Assembly: GCF_003610785.1 (NCBI RefSeq)
Contig: NZ_RAQQ01000008.1
Location: 1 to 64,000, forward strand
Length of the DNA: 64,000 nucleotides
DNA from: Micromonospora globbae
Lineage (GTDB): Bacteria; Actinomycetota; Actinomycetes; Mycobacteriales; Micromonosporaceae
Reading direction: 5' to 3'
Position 1 is the first letter of the stretch. The number at the start of each line of letters is the position of its first letter. A model generated the notes under the pieces. The model was not told the origin of the DNA, did no database searches, and saw only the letters and a program-made list of their open reading frames with translations. Below are positions 25,298 through 34,891 of the stretch, piece after piece. The position numbers were made by a program, and so were the translations under genes.

Positions 25298-28200
25298 TCA
25301 CGACGGTGACGGTGTCGGGTCGCCCAGCGGGTCACCGGTCAGTGACGACAACGGATCGCCGGTGAGTGACGGATCAGTGCTGGGCAGTGGCCGGGTCCGC
25401 TCGTCGTCGATCGCGTTGCGGACCTTCACCGACACCAACGAGCCGGTGCACGTCCCCGCAGCGGCCGACGGATCGGGCGACGGCACGATGGCCGGTTCAC
25501 CGTCGACCGGCGGCGGCACGCAGGCCGGCTCGCGTACCCACAGGTCGAGCGTCAGCTCGTCCTTGCGCCAGCAGGTGTAGCTGCCCTTCTGCTCCTCCTC
25601 CGGGCACCTCGCGACCTTCCACGACCGCCACCCGTCCTGTCGCAGCGCGTCCTGGAACACCTTCGCGGTCTCCTCCGGCGGCCGCTCCGACGTGATGGTG
25701 CGCTCGCGCAGCCGGCACTCGACGAGGCACCAGCGGCTGCCGCTGACGTCGTCGACGATCTTCACCTCCGCCCAGGCCGGCACCTCCAGCGCGTCGAGGG
25801 AGTCGAAGACCGGGTCGCGGCTGAGCGTACGGAAGCCGAAGTAGAGCGGGACGGCGCCGAGCAGGAGCAGGCTGACGAGCGCCAGCACGCCCATCCGCAG
25901 CCGGCGGCGCTCGCGCATCTGCCGGCGCAGCTCGGAGCGGGCACCCCGCAGGCCACCGGCGGAGGCGGCGGCCTTCCCGTCACTCCCGTCGCCCTCGTCG
26001 GCGGCCCGGCGCAGCGGCGGCGCCTCCGGCGGTTCGTGCGCCGGCGCGTCCGGTGCGGCCGGTGGTGCGACGGCAGCGGCGGCCCGGGCGACCACCGGCG
26101 GCTCCGCGGTGGGGATCGGCGACACACCGGACGGTTCGGGGCGGCCCGCGTCCCGCTGCGGCGGCAGCGCGCGGCCGGCGATCCGGTCCTCGGCGGGCGG
26201 GCGGGCGACGGCGCGTGCCGCCGCGACGGGGCCGGTCGGGGGCGGTCCGGCCACGGGCCGGCCCGGCTCGTCGGGTGCGGGCGGGCGGCCCACGCCGTCC
26301 GGGCCCCGCTCGGTGTCGGGGCGGGCCGCACCTCGGACCGGCGCGTCCGGCCGGGCGGCGCCCCGGGCGGGGCCGTCGACACCGGGCCGGGCCGCACCAC
26401 GCGCGGGACCGGCCGGGATATCCGGGACGGGTCCGGTGCCGGGCTCGGCCGGCGGGCGGGCGGCGCCACGCGCCGGACCGGCCGGAACCTCCGGGCCGGG
26501 GCCCGTCACGGGATCCGCCGGCGGGCGGGCCGCACCACGCGCCGGACCGGCCGGAACCTCCGGGCCGGGGCCCGTCACGGGATCCGCTGACGGACGGGCC
26601 GCGCCACGCGCCGGACCGGCCGGAACCTCCGGGCCGGGGCCCGTCACGGGATCCGCCGGCGGGCGGGCCGCACCACGCGCCGGACCGGCCGGAACCTCCG
26701 GGCCGGGGCCCGTCACGGGATCCGCCGCCGGGCGGGCCGCACCACGCGCCGGACCGGCCGGCCCTGGGCGGACCGTCGGGTCGGGGCCGGGGCGGGCCGC
26801 GCCGCGCACCGGGCCGTCCGGCGAGGTGGGGCGGCGCGGCGCGCCGGTGGGATGGCCGCCGGTGGGGTCGGCCAGCCCGTGGTCGGGGACGGCGTGCGGG
26901 TCGTCGAGCGGCCGGTGCGGCCCCACGGGCCCGTGCCGGCCGGCCCGCTCGTCGCGGCCCGGCTCGGGGGCACCGTGGCGAGCGCCGGTCGGCGCCTCGG
27001 GCGCGGCGCGGCGTGGACCGGTCGTCTCTCCGGTCGGCTCCGGCCCGGCGGCGCGGGCGCCCCGGCGTCCCGTCGACCGCGGCGCGGCCTGCTCGGGAGC
27101 GGGTGGGACGAGCCCCGGGGCCGGACGCCGCCCGGTCGACCGGTTCGGCGGCGGCGCCGGCGTCTCCCTGTCCCGGTCGACGATCGGCAGTTTGGGGTCG
27201 GTGTGCGGCAGCCGGCCCGCCTGCCGCAGCCAGTCGGCCGGGCGCTCGGGTCGCTCGCCGCGGGACGCGCCACCCGCGTCGGTACGCCGGTGCGGGCCGG
27301 GCTCCGCCTCCTCCGCCGCCCGGCGGCGGCCCGGGACGGAACCCGCACCGTCCGGGATCGCGGGTGGAGCCTCCGCGCCGACGTGGCGGTGGGCCGCGGT
27401 GTCCTGCTCGTCCGGGGCCGCCCGTCGGCGGCGTCCACCGCCCGTGCCCCGGTCGGTCGTCTGGTCTGGCGAGGCCGGCACCGGCGGGGCGTTGCCGCTC
27501 GCCGGCACCGGCACGTCCGGCTCCGGTGCGCGTCGGCGCCCGCCCGCGGACGGGGTCGGGTCGGTGGCGCCGGGCAGAGCCGGATCGGCCGGCCCGCGCC
27601 GGCGCGGGTTCGCCCGGCGTCCCGGCTCGGCGGCCGGGTCGGGTCGCGGTGCGCCGGCGGGCGGCAGACCGGCCGGCGGCCGGTCCGGTCCGGCGATCGG
27701 CGCGCCGGGGACGGTCGGGTCGACCGGCTGCTCCTCACGCCCACGGCCGGTGGCTCGGGCGCGACCGCCGGGCCGGCCGCCGGGCGCGTCGGTGGGCGGG
27801 GTCGGTGCCGGCCCGGCACGCCGGCCGGTCGCCTCCGGCCCGGGCGGCGGCATCGGAGGTACCCCGGCGCCGGGCGCACGGGGGTGGTCGACCGGGGCGC
27901 CCGAGGTGGGCGGCGTGCCGTACGGGCCGGCGCGGTGGGGGCCCTCCGGGTCACCGCCGGCCGGCCGGGGGCCCGAGCGGGGCCGTGGACCGGCCGGGCC
28001 GCCGGAGGTCGGCCGGGCGCCGGGGACTGGACCGGCTGGCGCACCGGAGATCGGCGGGGCACCGGGCGGCACGGCGCCGGGGACCGGACCGGCCGGAGCA
28101 CCGGAGGTCGGCCGGGCGCCGCGCGGCACCGGGCCGGCCGGGCCACCGGAGGTCGGCCGGGCACCGGGCGGCACGGCACCGGGAACCGGACCGGCCGGAG

Positions 28201-28891
28201 CACCCGAGGTCGGCCGGGCACCGGGCGGCACGGCACCGGGAACCGGACCGGCCGGAGCACCCGAGGTCGGCCGGGCCCCGCGCGGAACGGCCGCCGCGCC
28301 GGAGACCGGCGGCGCCGGCGGACCCGCGGGACCACCCGAGGTCGGCCGGGCGCCGGGCGGGGCCGTGTGCGGATCCACCGGGCCCGAGGGGGCCGGGCGG
28401 GGGCCCGGGGCCGGCGCGGCGGCGCGCCGGCCGGGAGCGGCCGGGGGCACGCCCGGGGCGGCCGGGGGCACGCCGGCAGCCGGTGGTCGCGGCTCCGGGC
28501 GGCGGCCCGCCGGGGGCGGCTCGGGCGCACCGGGCCACGGCCCCTCGACCGGGCGCGAGCGGGGCGGGTTCTCCGGGCCGGGGCGCACCGGAGGCGCGGC
28601 GGGCGGCAGCCCGGGGCCACCGGGGTGCGGCGGCGCGTCCGGGGCCGGCCGGGAGGCAGGCGTCGGGGCGCCGTGCGGCGCCGGTGGCGCGACGGGGTCC
28701 GGCGAGTCGGGCCCCAGTTCGACGCGCTGCTGCTTGGCGGTCCGCAGGTCGTCGATCCAGCCGAACTCCTCGCCGCCGGCCACGTCCTCCGGCTCGGCCT
28801 CCGCCCGGCCCCGACCCCAACGGCGGCCCTTGGCGCGGGGATCGCGCCGCTCGTCCGGGCCGTCCTCCGGTCGCTCACCACGCGATCTCAC
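25298..28891 (-). CDS. Very long disordered Pro/Ala/Gly/Arg-rich membrane protein with tandem repeats
   Basis: A 1197-residue protein. Residues 1-55 are charged ([34 protein letters not shown], interrupted) and then about 900 residues are low-complexity. One membrane helix follows (about 1000-1018, [20 protein letters not shown]), then an extracytoplasmic domain of about 180 residues with six Cys. Two tandem arrays lie in the disordered part: a 19-residue unit ([19 protein letters not shown]) and a 23-residue unit ([23 protein letters not shown]). GTG 28891 overlaps the rarA stop. I do not recognise the ectodomain. Polyproline density suggests dependence on EF-P. Function unknown. Confidence 0.75.
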   Translation of the reverse strand: MRSRGERPEDGPDERRDPRAKGRRWGRGRAEAEPEDVAGGEEFGWIDDLRTAKQQRVELGPDSPDPVAPPAPHGAPTPASRPAPDAPPHPGGPGLPPAAPPVRPGPENPPRSRPVEGPWPGAPEPPPAGRRPEPRPPAAGVPPAAPGVPPAAPGRRAAAPAPGPRPAPSGPVDPHTAPPGARPTSGGPAGPPAPPVSGAAAVPRGARPTSGAPAGPVPGAVPPGARPTSGAPAGPVPGAVPPGARPTSGGPAGPVPRGARPTSGAPAGPVPGAVPPGAPPISGAPAGPVPGARPTSGGPAGPRPRSGPRPAGGDPEGPHRAGPYGTPPTSGAPVDHPRAPGAGVPPMPPPGPEATGRRAGPAPTPPTDAPGGRPGGRARATGRGREEQPVDPTVPGAPIAGPDRPPAGLPPAGAPRPDPAAEPGRRANPRRRGPADPALPGATDPTPSAGGRRRAPEPDVPVPASGNAPPVPASPDQTTDRGTGGGRRRRAAPDEQDTAAHRHVGAEAPPAIPDGAGSVPGRRRAAEEAEPGPHRRTDAGGASRGERPERPADWLRQAGRLPHTDPKLPIVDRDRETPAPPPNRSTGRRPAPGLVPPAPEQAAPRSTGRRGARAAGPEPTGETTGPRRAAPEAPTGARHGAPEPGRDERAGRHGPVGPHRPLDDPHAVPDHGLADPTGGHPTGAPRRPTSPDGPVRGAARPGPDPTVRPGPAGPARGAARPAADPVTGPGPEVPAGPARGAARPPADPVTGPGPEVPAGPARGAARPSADPVTGPGPEVPAGPARGAARPPADPVTGPGPEVPAGPARGAARPPAEPGTGPVPDIPAGPARGAARPGVDGPARGAARPDAPVRGAARPDTERGPDGVGRPPAPDEPGRPVAGPPPTGPVAAARAVARPPAEDRIAGRALPPQRDAGRPEPSGVSPIPTAEPPVVARAAAAVAPPAAPDAPAHEPPEAPPLRRAADEGDGSDGKAAASAGGLRGARSELRRQMRERRRLRMGVLALVSLLLLGAVPLYFGFRTLSRDPVFDSLDALEVPAWAEVKIVDDVSGSRWCLVECRLRERTITSERPPEETAKVFQDALRQDGWRSWKVARCPEEEQKGSYTCWRKDELTLDLWVREPACVPPPVDGEPAIVPSPDPSAAAGTCTGSLVSVKVRNAIDDERTRPLPSTDPSLTGDPLSSLTGDPLGDPTPSPS
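26402..26770. repeat. 69-bp in-frame tandem repeat array
   Basis: A 69-bp unit recurs at strict spacing: the marker CGCCGGACCG occurs at 26471, 26540, 26609, 26678 and 26747, and a diverged unit starts at 26402. Four units are nearly identical at the DNA level. Each encodes 23 residues, so copy-number change keeps frame. Confidence 0.9.
28005..28300. repeat. 57-bp in-frame tandem repeat array
   Basis: Units of 57 bp, each encoding about 19 residues around GARPTSG(A/G)PAGPVPG, are repeated with small deletions and substitutions; the best conserved pair lies at about 28180-28290. More diverged copies of ARPTSG extend on both sides. Confidence 0.8.
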
Positions 28892-30528
28892 TGATGACCC
28901 TCTCCGGCGGCGTCCCTGCCGCCCTCCTCCGTCGCGCCGGCGTCACGCGAGCCCGCCGGTCGACCGCCGTTGCCCGCTGCCGGCCCCCGCCCCGCCGAGG
29001 CCATCGAGGGCTCACGCGCGACCCGCGTCCCGTCGGCCGGCGGGTCGTTCCGTGTCCGCGGCGCCTCGTCCGACCCTGTCGACGCCATCCCCTCGGCGGT
29101 CGGCGGACGGCTCGCCGCCGTCTCGGCCTCCTGCGGTCGGGTCGCCGGGGCGGGCAGGCCGCGCACGATCCGGCGCAGCAGGGGCAGCCGGGCGGCCACC
29201 GACCGCTCCGCGCCGTGCTGGGTGGGCTGGTAGTAGTCGGCACCCACCAGGTCGTCGGGCACGTACTGCTGGGTGACCACACCGCGCTGGTCGTCGTGGG
29301 GATAGCGGTACCCGGCCCCGTGGCCGAGCCCCCGCGCACCGGAGTAGTGGGCGTCGCGCAACGCGCGCGGCACGGGACCGCCGCGCCCGGCCCGCACGTC
29401 GGCGATCGCCGCCCCGATCGCGGTGGTCGCCGAGTTCGACTTGGGTGCCGTCGCCAGGTGGATCACCGCCTGGGCGAGGTTGAGCTGGGCCTCGGGCAGT
29501 CCCACGTACTCCACGGCGTGCGCCGCGGCGGTCGCCACGCTCAGCGCGCTCGGGTCGGCCATGCCGACGTCCTCGCTCGCGAAGATCACCAGCCGGCGGG
29601 CGATGAACCGGGCGTCCTCCCCGGCCACGAGCATCCGCGCCAGCCAGTGCAGCGCGGCGTCCACGTCCGAGCCGCGCATGCTCTTGATGAACGCGCTGAC
29701 CACGTCGTAGTGCGCGTCGCCGTCGCGGTCGTAGCGCACCGCGGCCACGTCCACGGCCTGCTCGGCGGTGCTCAGGTCGATGCGCCCGGCGCCCAGCGCG
29801 GTGGCCGACGCCGCGGCGGCCTCCAGCGCGGTCAGCGCCTTGCGGACGTCGCCGGCGGCCAGCCGGACGAGGTGGTCCTCGGCGGCCGGGTCCAGGGTGA
29901 GGGCTCCGCCGAGACCCCGCTCGTCGGCGACCGCGCGGCGCAGCAGGCCGCGGACCGCCTCGTCGTCCAGCGGCTGGAGGGTGAGCAGCACGCACCGCGA
30001 CAGCAGCGGCGAGATGACCGAGAAGTACGGGTTCTCCGTGGTGGCCGCCAGCAGGGTGACCGTGCGGTCCTCGACGGCGGCGAGCAGCGAGTCCTGCTGG
30101 GTCTTGCTGAACCGGTGCACCTCGTCGATGAAGAGCACCGTCTGCGGGCCGCCGCTGCGGCGCTGCCGGCGGGCCGTCTCGATCACCGCCCGGACGTCCT
30201 TGACGCCGGCGGAGAGGGCGGACATGGCGACGAACCGGCGGTCGGTGGCCCGGGCGACCAGGTGGGCGATGGTGGTCTTGCCGCTGCCCGGCGGCCCCCA
30301 GAGGATGACCGACAGGGGCGCCCCGCCGTCGACGAGCTGCCGCAGCGGCGCCCCCGGGGCGAGGAGGTGGTCCTGCCCCACCAGCTCGTCGAGGCTCGTG
30401 GGGCGCATCCGGACGGGCAGGGGCGAATCCGGCCCCACCGCCGTGAAGCCGTCGGCGCCGCCGGAACCCGCGGGGGCGCTGGGCGCCCCGGCGGGTTCGC
30501 CGAGGGTGAAGAGGGCGTCGGACTCCAT
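28888..30528 (-). CDS. rarA: Replication-associated recombination protein RarA with a long disordered tail
   Basis: A 546-residue AAA+ ATPase of the RarA/MgsA/WRNIP1 family, acting at stalled forks. It has Walker [10 protein letters not shown], Walker B LFIDEVH, sensor [10 protein letters not shown] and the C-terminal clamp-loader-like helices up to about residue 455. The last ~90 residues (rich in A, G, P, R, E) are extra compared with the usual ~440-450 and look disordered. The ATG at 30528 and a GTG directly before it at 30531 are equally possible; no strong ribosome-binding site is seen. The stop overlaps the next gene (GTGA). Confidence 0.9.
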   Translation of the reverse strand: MESDALFTLGEPAGAPSAPAGSGGADGFTAVGPDSPLPVRMRPTSLDELVGQDHLLAPGAPLRQLVDGGAPLSVILWGPPGSGKTTIAHLVARATDRRFVAMSALSAGVKDVRAVIETARRQRRSGGPQTVLFIDEVHRFSKTQQDSLLAAVEDRTVTLLAATTENPYFSVISPLLSRCVLLTLQPLDDEAVRGLLRRAVADERGLGGALTLDPAAEDHLVRLAAGDVRKALTALEAAAASATALGAGRIDLSTAEQAVDVAAVRYDRDGDAHYDVVSAFIKSMRGSDVDAALHWLARMLVAGEDARFIARRLVIFASEDVGMADPSALSVATAAAHAVEYVGLPEAQLNLAQAVIHLATAPKSNSATTAIGAAIADVRAGRGGPVPRALRDAHYSGARGLGHGAGYRYPHDDQRGVVTQQYVPDDLVGADYYQPTQHGAERSVAARLPLLRRIVRGLPAPATRPQEAETAASRPPTAEGMASTGSDEAPRTRNDPPADGTRVAREPSMASAGRGPAAGNGGRPAGSRDAGATEEGGRDAAGEGHQ

Positions 30529-30603
30529 CACGAGAACAGTACCGGGCCGGGCTCGCGGCGCCGGAATCGCGCCACGGCCCGACCCGTCGATGATCGGTTC
30601 CGG

Positions 30604-30816
30604 TCAGCCCCGCCCGGGGCGACGGCCGTAGTACCAGCGGCCGCGACCGCTGCCGCCCGGTCCCCGGCCGACCCCGGCCAGGTAGAGCGCGAGCGGCAGG
30701 AGGCCGATGAGCACGAGGGTGTTCCAGTTGAACAGGTCCGGTGCGCCGAAGTTGGTGTTCATCAGGTCGAGCAGCAGGGCGAAGCCGAAGACGATCGCCG
30801 CGAGGATGGCGAGCAT
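30604..30816 (-). CDS. Small two-helix membrane protein
   Basis: A 70-residue protein with two hydrophobic segments (LAILAAIVFGFALLLDLM and LVLIGLLPLALYLAGV) and a Gly/Arg-rich tail ending GRWYYGRRPGRG. Small proteins of this type are common in actinobacteria without assigned role. ATG 30816 has GGAGGA five bases upstream, which argues against the longer frame. It stands alone between rarA and the divergent GNAT gene. Confidence 0.7.
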   Translation of the reverse strand: MLAILAAIVFGFALLLDLMNTNFGAPDLFNWNTLVLIGLLPLALYLAGVGRGPGGSGRGRWYYGRRPGRG

Positions 30817-30944
30817 GGTGGTCCTCCGGTGGGGGTGGCCAGTAGGTCGCCCGGGATGTACCCGATCGGTCCGATCGTCAATCTCCACGGTGGACGCCGA
30901 GGGCCGACCGGAGCACCCGCACGCGCGGCTCCTAGGCTGACGGC

Positions 30945-31685
30945 ATGATCATCGCCGACCAGGTTCTGCACGGTCGGGACGCCGTCCTGGCCGCCACCGG
31001 CCGCCACCCGTACGCCCTGCACTCGCTGTGGCGCGACAGCGAGCCGCGCGCCTACCGGCGCGACGGCGCCGTGGTGTGGCTGTTGCCCCCGGGGCAGGGG
31101 CCGGCCGCGGCGGCGATCGGCGCCGCCGGACCCGCGCTGGAGGTCTGCGCGTCGCTGGTCGCCGACGGGGTGCTCACGTCCGGCGACCGGCTGAACCTGC
31201 CCCGGTTCGCGCCCGAGGAGGCGGCGGGCCGGCTGGCCGTCGCCGACCGCGCGGACTGGTACTTCCTCTGGACCACGACCCCGCCGCCCCGGCAGCCGGG
31301 CGAGGAGCGGGTGGTACGGCTCGGCGAGGCCGACCATCCGGCGCTCAGCGCGCTGATCGACGAGGCTTTCCCGACCACCACCTCCCGTCCCGGTGACCCG
31401 GGGATCGTCGACTGGTACGGCATCCGCGACGGGGACCGGCTGGTGGCCTGCGGGGCGGACCGCAGCCGGGGTGACGTCGGCTTCCTCGCCGGCCTGGCCG
31501 TCGCGCCGGCCGAGCGCGGGCGCGGCCTGGGCGCGGCGCTCACCGCCGGGATGGCCCGGGCGCTGTCCGCCCGCCACGGGCACGTCGCGCTCGGCGTCTA
31601 CCCCACGAACGTCGGCGCGATCCGCCTCTACCGGCGGCTCGGCTTCACGAACACGCTGCACCGCACGTCCGTACGCCTCGCCTGA
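30945..31685 (+). CDS. GNAT-family N-acetyltransferase
   Basis: A 246-residue protein. The C-terminal half is a GNAT domain: VGFLAGLAVAPAERGRGLGAALTAGM carries the acetyl-CoA pyrophosphate loop (RGRGLG, about 188-193), followed by VALGVYPTNVGAIRLYRRLGF, the typical N-x-x-A-x-x-L-Y-x-x-x-GF end. The N-terminal ~110 residues are a less conserved domain. Substrate unknown. Monocistronic, on the plus strand, convergent with the MFS gene, separated from it by a strong hairpin. Confidence 0.85.
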   Translation: MIIADQVLHGRDAVLAATGRHPYALHSLWRDSEPRAYRRDGAVVWLLPPGQGPAAAAIGAAGPALEVCASLVADGVLTSGDRLNLPRFAPEEAAGRLAVADRADWYFLWTTTPPPRQPGEERVVRLGEADHPALSALIDEAFPTTTSRPGDPGIVDWYGIRDGDRLVACGADRSRGDVGFLAGLAVAPAERGRGLGAALTAGMARALSARHGHVALGVYPTNVGAIRLYRRLGFTNTLHRTSVRLA

Positions 31686-31694
31686 GCGCGCACG

Positions 31695-31728
31695 CGGGGC
31701 CCCTGCTCCGCCCGGAGCAGGGGCCCCG
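31695..31728. terminator. Bidirectional hairpin terminator
   Basis: CGGGGCCCCTGCTCCG (31695-31710) pairs perfectly with CGGAGCAGGGGCCCCG (31713-31728). It lies 10 bp after the GNAT stop and 21 bp beyond the stop of the convergent MFS gene, so it can serve both. Confidence 0.85.
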
Positions 31729-31749
31729 CCGCGCCTCGGTCCGGCTGCC

Positions 31750-33171
31750 TCAGCCGGCCGGCCCGCTCGGCTGCGCCGCCCCGGTCGGCAGCCCCACCTC
31801 CGGCCCGGTCGGCTGCGCCGCCTCGGTCGGCCTTCCCGCCTCCGGCCCGGTCGGCAGGGCCGCCCCCGTCGGCCCCGCCGGCTCCGCGACGGTGGGCTCC
31901 GATGTGGCCGCGGCGGGTCCGTCCGGCGCCACTGCGGCACGCCGGTCCGCCCGCCACGCGGGCAGGTAGAGCGGCGCGGCGAGGGCGAGCACCACCGCGC
32001 CGACCAGCATGGCGGCGGTGACGCTGACCGCCTCGGCCAGTGCGGTGAGGCCCACGGCGCCGATGGCGAACCCGGGCTGGCCCATCATCGAGTTGAGCGA
32101 GATGACGCTGGTGCGGTAGGGGCCGTCGACCTGCCGGTGCAGGAGCCCCATGTGCAGCGGGTTGGACGCCCCGTGCACGGTGTAGCAGGCGAGGTAGGCG
32201 ACCAGCACGCCGACCGGGCCCGCGAACAGTCCCATGCCGACCACGGTGACTCCCTGGAGGACGCGCATCAGCGCGGCGCTCGGCGCGGCGCCGAGCCGGC
32301 GCAGCAGCAGCGGGGTGAGCGCGGCGCCCGCCGCCTGGGCCAGCCACGCCGCCGAACTCGCGGGCCCGAGCAGCGACGCCGCCCGCTCCGCGCCGCCGAC
32401 CACCTCGGACAGGCGGATCGGCAGCAGGGACTCGAAGGTCACCATGCCGAAGCCCCAGAACAGCTCGACGGCCACCAGCGCGAGCAGCACCCGGGACCGG
32501 CGCAGCAGCCCGACGGCCTGCCCGACCATCCGGGGCGCCTCGACGACGGACGTCCGCAGCGCGCCGCGGCCCCGGGCGGGACGGACCTCGGACAGCAGCA
32601 GGAGCAGTGCCACGAGCGCCACCGCCTGGAGCGCCACGGCCACCAGGACCGGCACGGTGAGCGCGCTGACCGGCCCGATCGGACCGAGCGCCACCAGCCC
32701 GCCGCCGATCAGCGCGCCGGCGCCGATGGCCACGCCGATGACGGTGCCCGCGTACCCGAGGCCCGCCTCGTACTTCGCGTCCGGGTCGGCGGCGAGGGTC
32801 GCGTCGACGTACCAGGACTCCAGGGGACCGCTGTCGAGCGCCCGGAAGACGCCCTGCAGGGCCCAGACCACGAAGAAGAGCGCGAACGAGTCGGCCACGC
32901 TGAACAGCAGCAGCGAGGCCAGGTTGACGATCCAGGCCACCACCAGGACCGGCCGCCGGCCGAGGGCGTCGGCGAACCCGCCCGTCGGCAGTTCGAGGGC
33001 CAGGACGACGAGGCCCTGGGCCACGGACACCAGGCCGATCTGCGACAGCGAGAGGCCGCGCTCCTGCATCAGCAGGATCATGACGGGGACCATGAGACCG
33101 GTGGGCAGCCAGCGCAGCCCGTGCAGCACGAGGAACCGGCGCCGGACCTGGCGTACGGACAGGGTGCTCAT
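31750..33171 (-). CDS. MFS transporter paired with an ArsR-like regulator
   Basis: A 473-residue major facilitator protein with 12 predicted helices between residues about 15 and 400. The loop between helices 2 and 3 reads GGFADALGRRPVLV, the MFS motif A (GxxxDxxGRR). The last ~60 residues are a repetitive Pro/Thr/Gly/Ala tail (PTGPEAGRPTEAAQPTGPE and variants). The ATG at 33171 overlaps the regulator stop (ATGA), so both are made from one transcript. Drug or metabolite export is likely; the substrate is unknown. Confidence 0.85.
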   Translation of the reverse strand: MSTLSVRQVRRRFLVLHGLRWLPTGLMVPVMILLMQERGLSLSQIGLVSVAQGLVVLALELPTGGFADALGRRPVLVVAWIVNLASLLLFSVADSFALFFVVWALQGVFRALDSGPLESWYVDATLAADPDAKYEAGLGYAGTVIGVAIGAGALIGGGLVALGPIGPVSALTVPVLVAVALQAVALVALLLLLSEVRPARGRGALRTSVVEAPRMVGQAVGLLRRSRVLLALVAVELFWGFGMVTFESLLPIRLSEVVGGAERAASLLGPASSAAWLAQAAGAALTPLLLRRLGAAPSAALMRVLQGVTVVGMGLFAGPVGVLVAYLACYTVHGASNPLHMGLLHRQVDGPYRTSVISLNSMMGQPGFAIGAVGLTALAEAVSVTAAMLVGAVVLALAAPLYLPAWRADRRAAVAPDGPAAATSEPTVAEPAGPTGAALPTGPEAGRPTEAAQPTGPEVGLPTGAAQPSGPAG

Positions 33172-33767
33172 CGCTTCTCCTCCACCCGCGGGAACGCGGC
33201 CACGAAGACGTGGACGCTCTGGACGTCCGGCTCGTCGGACACCGGCTCGTGGCGGTACCGCATGAGCACCTGCCACAGCTCGTCGTTGAGCGCCCGCAGC
33301 CTCGCCGGCCCGAGGGTGAGCACCATGTCGCTCATGCCGGCGGCTTCACGCCACTCGGCCGAGTGGCCGGTGGCGACGGTCATCCACCGCTCGGCGCCCT
33401 CGACCATCAGCCGCACCTGCTCGGTCTGGATCCACTCCACCGCCGCCCGGGCGTCCGGGTCGTCGTCGAAGTCGGTGGGCTCGAAGTTGCTGATGTCGTG
33501 CGCCGCCCGCCACCACCGCTGGCGGCCGGTGCCGAGGTCGGGATCCTCGGCGACCAGCCCCACCTCGGCGAGCTGCCGCAGGTGGTAGCTGGTCGCCCCG
33601 GTGTTGGTGTCGAGCTTCTCGGCGAGCATGGTCGCCGTGGCGGGCCCGTCGACCCGCAACGTGCCGAGCAGCCGCATGCGCAGCGGATGGGCGAGGGCGC
33701 GCACCTGCCGGGCGTCGAGATGGACCTCGCGCGGGGCGGGTTCGCGGGTGTCGGGAGCGTCATGCAT
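33168..33767 (-). CDS. ArsR-like winged-helix regulator of the MFS transporter
   Basis: A 199-residue protein. Residues 18-85 form a winged helix (ALAHPLRMRLLGTLRVDGPA... NTGATSYHLRQLAEVGLV), and the remainder is a helical domain with WRAAHDIS and several Trp. This is the long ArsR/HTH_20 type rather than a metal sensor: no CxC metal motif is present. The ATG at 33767 lies at the edge of an AT-rich run of 13-bp repeats that should be its own operator. It is the first gene of the regulator-transporter operon. Confidence 0.8.
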   Translation of the reverse strand: MHDAPDTREPAPREVHLDARQVRALAHPLRMRLLGTLRVDGPATATMLAEKLDTNTGATSYHLRQLAEVGLVAEDPDLGTGRQRWWRAAHDISNFEPTDFDDDPDARAAVEWIQTEQVRLMVEGAERWMTVATGHSAEWREAAGMSDMVLTLGPARLRALNDELWQVLMRYRHEPVSDEPDVQSVHVFVAAFPRVEEKR

Positions 33768-33768
33768 G

Positions 33769-33827
33769 CATGCACAATATCTGTGCACATAAACTGTGCA
33801 CAAGAGTTGTGCATAAAGTTTGTGCAT
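33769..33827 (-). promoter_or_regulatory. Operator of iterated 13-bp direct repeats
   Basis: TGTGCA starts at 33782, 33795, 33808 and 33821, exactly 13 bp apart, and a related CATGCA is in phase at 33769. Several units extend to TGTGCAC or TGTGCAT, and TGCATGCATGCA at the start is self-complementary. The stretch is strikingly AT-rich for this genome and directly precedes the regulator start, so it is very likely the operator/promoter of the regulator-MFS operon. Confidence 0.8.
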
Positions 33828-33939
33828 CCGTGGCCGGCGTGGATGGCGCGGGATCCTGGATCTGGCGGCCTCGGCGGCAGTGGGAGGCCCGCGCACCCCG
33901 GAGCGCGCGCGGTCGTCCGGTCTGCGCCAGGGCCGGCGG

Positions 33940-34752
33940 TCAGGCGGCGAGGAGTTCGCGGACGCCGCGCAACCGCGTCCGCAGCAGGCCGGCGGCGCGG
34001 GTCACGTCGAGGCGTACGTCGGTGGGGCGCAGCAGGCCCGACGCGGCGCTGGTGGTCGTCTTCACGGCGCCCGGGTCGAGCCCCTCCCGGCGGGCCACCA
34101 GCAGGCCGATGTCGGCGCGGCTGACCGGGTCGGGACCGGCCACGTTGAGCGGGCCGGCGTAGTCGCTGGCGATGAGTTCGCGTACGGCGGCGGCGAGGTC
34201 GGTCACGTCGATCGGGCAGCGGATCTCGTCGGTGAACAGGGCGGCCCGCCCGGCGAGGGCGTCCCGGCAGAGCTGGATCTGCTTGCTGCCCTCTCCGAGG
34301 ATCAGCGAGGTGCGCACCAGCACGGCGCCGGGGTCGACGGCCCGCACGGCCGTCTCGGCGGCCGCCTTCGCGGCACCGTACGGGTAGACCGGCGTCGGCG
34401 GCTCGTCGTCGGCGTACGGCTCGGGGCGTCCGGCGTGCAGCGCGTCGCTGGAGATGTGCACCAGCCGCGCCCCCACCTCGGCGGCGGCGTACGCGACGTG
34501 GGCGGCCCCGTCGGCGGTCACCGCCCAGTCCCCGTACCGGTAGGGGGTGCCGACGACCGCGGTGGGCCGCACCCGCGTGACCAGCTCGCGCACGGCGGCG
34601 CGGTCGGTGACGTCGAGCCGGTACGCCTCGACGCCGGGCACCCCGACGGCGCCCGAGTGGTACGTCCCGACGACCCGCTCCCCGGCCGCGACGGCCTGCC
34701 GGCACACCTCGCCGCCGAGGAACCCGCTGGCCCCCACCACGAGAATCGTCAC
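33940..34752 (-). CDS. RmlD-like SDR, dTDP-4-dehydrorhamnose reductase-type
   Basis: A 270-residue extended-type SDR. The Rossmann start ILVVGASGFLGGEVCRQ (3-19) carries GxxGxxG. The catalytic motif is YPYGAAKAAAE (YxxxK). HISSDALHAG matches the Ser/Thr region of RmlD proteins, where THISTDYVF is usual. It might reduce a dTDP-keto sugar or be a related sugar-nucleotide reductase. No other rhamnose genes are nearby. GTG 34752 has GGAGG five bases upstream. A stand-alone gene; no clear link to the polysaccharide block can be shown. Confidence 0.75.
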   Translation of the reverse strand: MTILVVGASGFLGGEVCRQAVAAGERVVGTYHSGAVGVPGVEAYRLDVTDRAAVRELVTRVRPTAVVGTPYRYGDWAVTADGAAHVAYAAAEVGARLVHISSDALHAGRPEPYADDEPPTPVYPYGAAKAAAETAVRAVDPGAVLVRTSLILGEGSKQIQLCRDALAGRAALFTDEIRCPIDVTDLAAAVRELIASDYAGPLNVAGPDPVSRADIGLLVARREGLDPGAVKTTTSAASGLLRPTDVRLDVTRAAGLLRTRLRGVRELLAA

Positions 34753-34795
34753 GCCGCCCTCCGGTCACGACCGCCGCGAGCCCCGCGCCCGACGC

Positions 34796-34858
34796 CGTCG
34801 ATCACGAGGTTAGCGGGCGGCCCGCCCGGGCGGCGCCTCGCCAACCTCGTGATCGACG
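34796..34858. repeat. Palindromic element B (63 bp)
   Basis: Perfect 16-bp arms: CGTCGATCACGAGGTT (34796-34811) and AACCTCGTGATCGACG (34843-34858), around a GC-rich centre that is itself nearly palindromic. It lies between the SDR and aspS, both on the minus strand. The arm shares a GATCAYGARGTTA core with element C at 59671. It could act as the aspS terminator. Confidence 0.8.
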
Positions 34859-34891
34859 CAGCGACACGGCACCACGACGCGACGGGAGCGG

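Noticed and set aside
26053..30948. Plus-strand frame of 1631 codons opposite the giant repeat protein and rarA
   Set aside because: It is a shadow of the repeats and of rarA on the minus strand, with no start signal or domain.
33769..33827. CRISPR-like regular spacing of short repeats
   Set aside because: The units are 13 bp with only a few variable bases and no spacers of 25-40 bp; this is an operator.
33940..34752. Rhamnose pathway gene linked to the polysaccharide locus
   Set aside because: It is about 15 kb from that locus and has no rmlA, rmlB or rmlC neighbours, so the link is not supported.
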